Below are positions 15,076 through 15,276 of a stretch of DNA of 15,276 bases, piece by piece. The DNA is taken from the NCBI GenBank assembly GCA_964636485.1, contig CAZWSO010000059.1, positions 1 through 15,276 of the forward strand. Reading direction: 5' to 3'. The translations under genes were made by a program, and so were the position numbers. The stretch is from CAYXRS01 sp964636485. Its GTDB lineage: Bacteria > Gemmatimonadota > Gemmatimonadetes > Gemmatimonadales > Gemmatimonadaceae. The notes under the pieces are model-generated. The model searched no databases. It was not told the DNA's origin and worked only from the letters and a program-made list of their open reading frames with translations. Each line of letters opens with the position of its first letter. Within the stretch, counting starts at the first letter, position 1.

Positions 15076-15276
15076 TCAGCGGCTCACCCGCTCTCCGCCT
15101 CCCTTCCACGGCATCGGCGGCACAGGGGCGGGGGTGGCGAACGCCCGGCGGAGCGCGTCCCACGCGCCGGCCCGCTCGATCTGCCCGAAGGAATACACCG
15201 CGAATCCGGCGACGCCGCGACTCCGCCCCAGCGCCACCTGGCGCTCGATCTCCGCGCCGCCCTTGCTGGCGTCCAC
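15076..15276 (-). CDS. GHL10-type glycoside hydrolase-like protein (partial, N-terminus off right edge)
   Basis: The reverse strand is open from the window edge to a TGA at 15076-15078, leaving only the last 66 residues. The segment QVALGRSRGVAGFAVYSFGQIE resembles the end of the glycosyl-hydrolase-like 10 (DUF187/GHL10) barrel, where relatives have a phrase like GARGFALFSYG. A Pro-rich tail (TPAPVPPMPWKGGGERVSR) follows. The first codon at the edge (GTG) is not a real start; the gene continues to the right. The function of this family is poorly known; members are often secreted and thought to act on glycans. It converges with the PLP enzyme gene with a 4-nt gap. Confidence 0.55.
   Translation of the reverse strand: MDASKGGAEIERQVALGRSRGVAGFAVYSFGQIERAGAWDALRRAFATPAPVPPMPWKGGGERVSR

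Overview
The window looks like ordinary chromosomal sequence from a high-GC bacterium with an outer membrane. The GC-rich codon use, outer-membrane barrels with C-terminal aromatic residues, an L,D-transpeptidase and several secreted hydrolases all fit. The protein styles (a peptidase/propeller/Omp85 fusion, RDD protein, Ycf46-like ATPase, S8 peptidase with a large insert) resemble Gemmatimonadota, but that placement is inference; there is no rRNA or marker gene to confirm it. I see no insertion sequence, phage gene, CRISPR array, tRNA or rRNA.

Layout. 1-817 (-): the N-terminal part of an RDD membrane protein, running off the left edge. 1102-4197 (+): a 1031-residue protein joining a zinc peptidase, a PD40 beta-propeller and an Omp85/BamA-like barrel. 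A short convergent gap (4198-4335) holds a perfect hairpin and an exact 24-bp direct repeat. 4336-5832 (-): Ycf46-like AAA ATPase. 6067-7851 (+): secreted GH3 (NagZ-like) glycosidase. 7972-9684 (+): exported S8 protease. 9772-10242 (-): DoxX-like membrane protein. A minus-strand run follows: 10463-11320 L,D-transpeptidase, 11396-12463 Ig-like plus barrel outer-membrane protein, and 12691-13500 SurE. 13599-15071 (+): PLP-dependent D-threonine aldolase/D-serine dehydratase-like enzyme with an unusual C-terminal extension. 15076-15276 (-): C-terminal end of a GHL10-type glycoside hydrolase-like protein, running off the right edge.

Theme. Most genes act in or on the envelope: peptidoglycan turnover (GH3, L,D-transpeptidase), outer-membrane barrels, extracytoplasmic proteolysis and small membrane proteins. 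The L,D-transpeptidase and the barrel protein sit next to each other on one strand with a GC hairpin between them, which invites the idea of a functional pair. No complete novel multi-gene system is obvious. The most interesting signals are the three-part peptidase-propeller-barrel protein and its G/C homopolymers, the duplicated 3' end of the transpeptidase gene, the repeat/hairpin block at 4217-4334, a possible 58-codon gene overlapping the barrel gene, and the extended aldolase-like enzyme. I found no convincing sigma-70 promoters by eye and no canonical hairpin-plus-T-run terminators.
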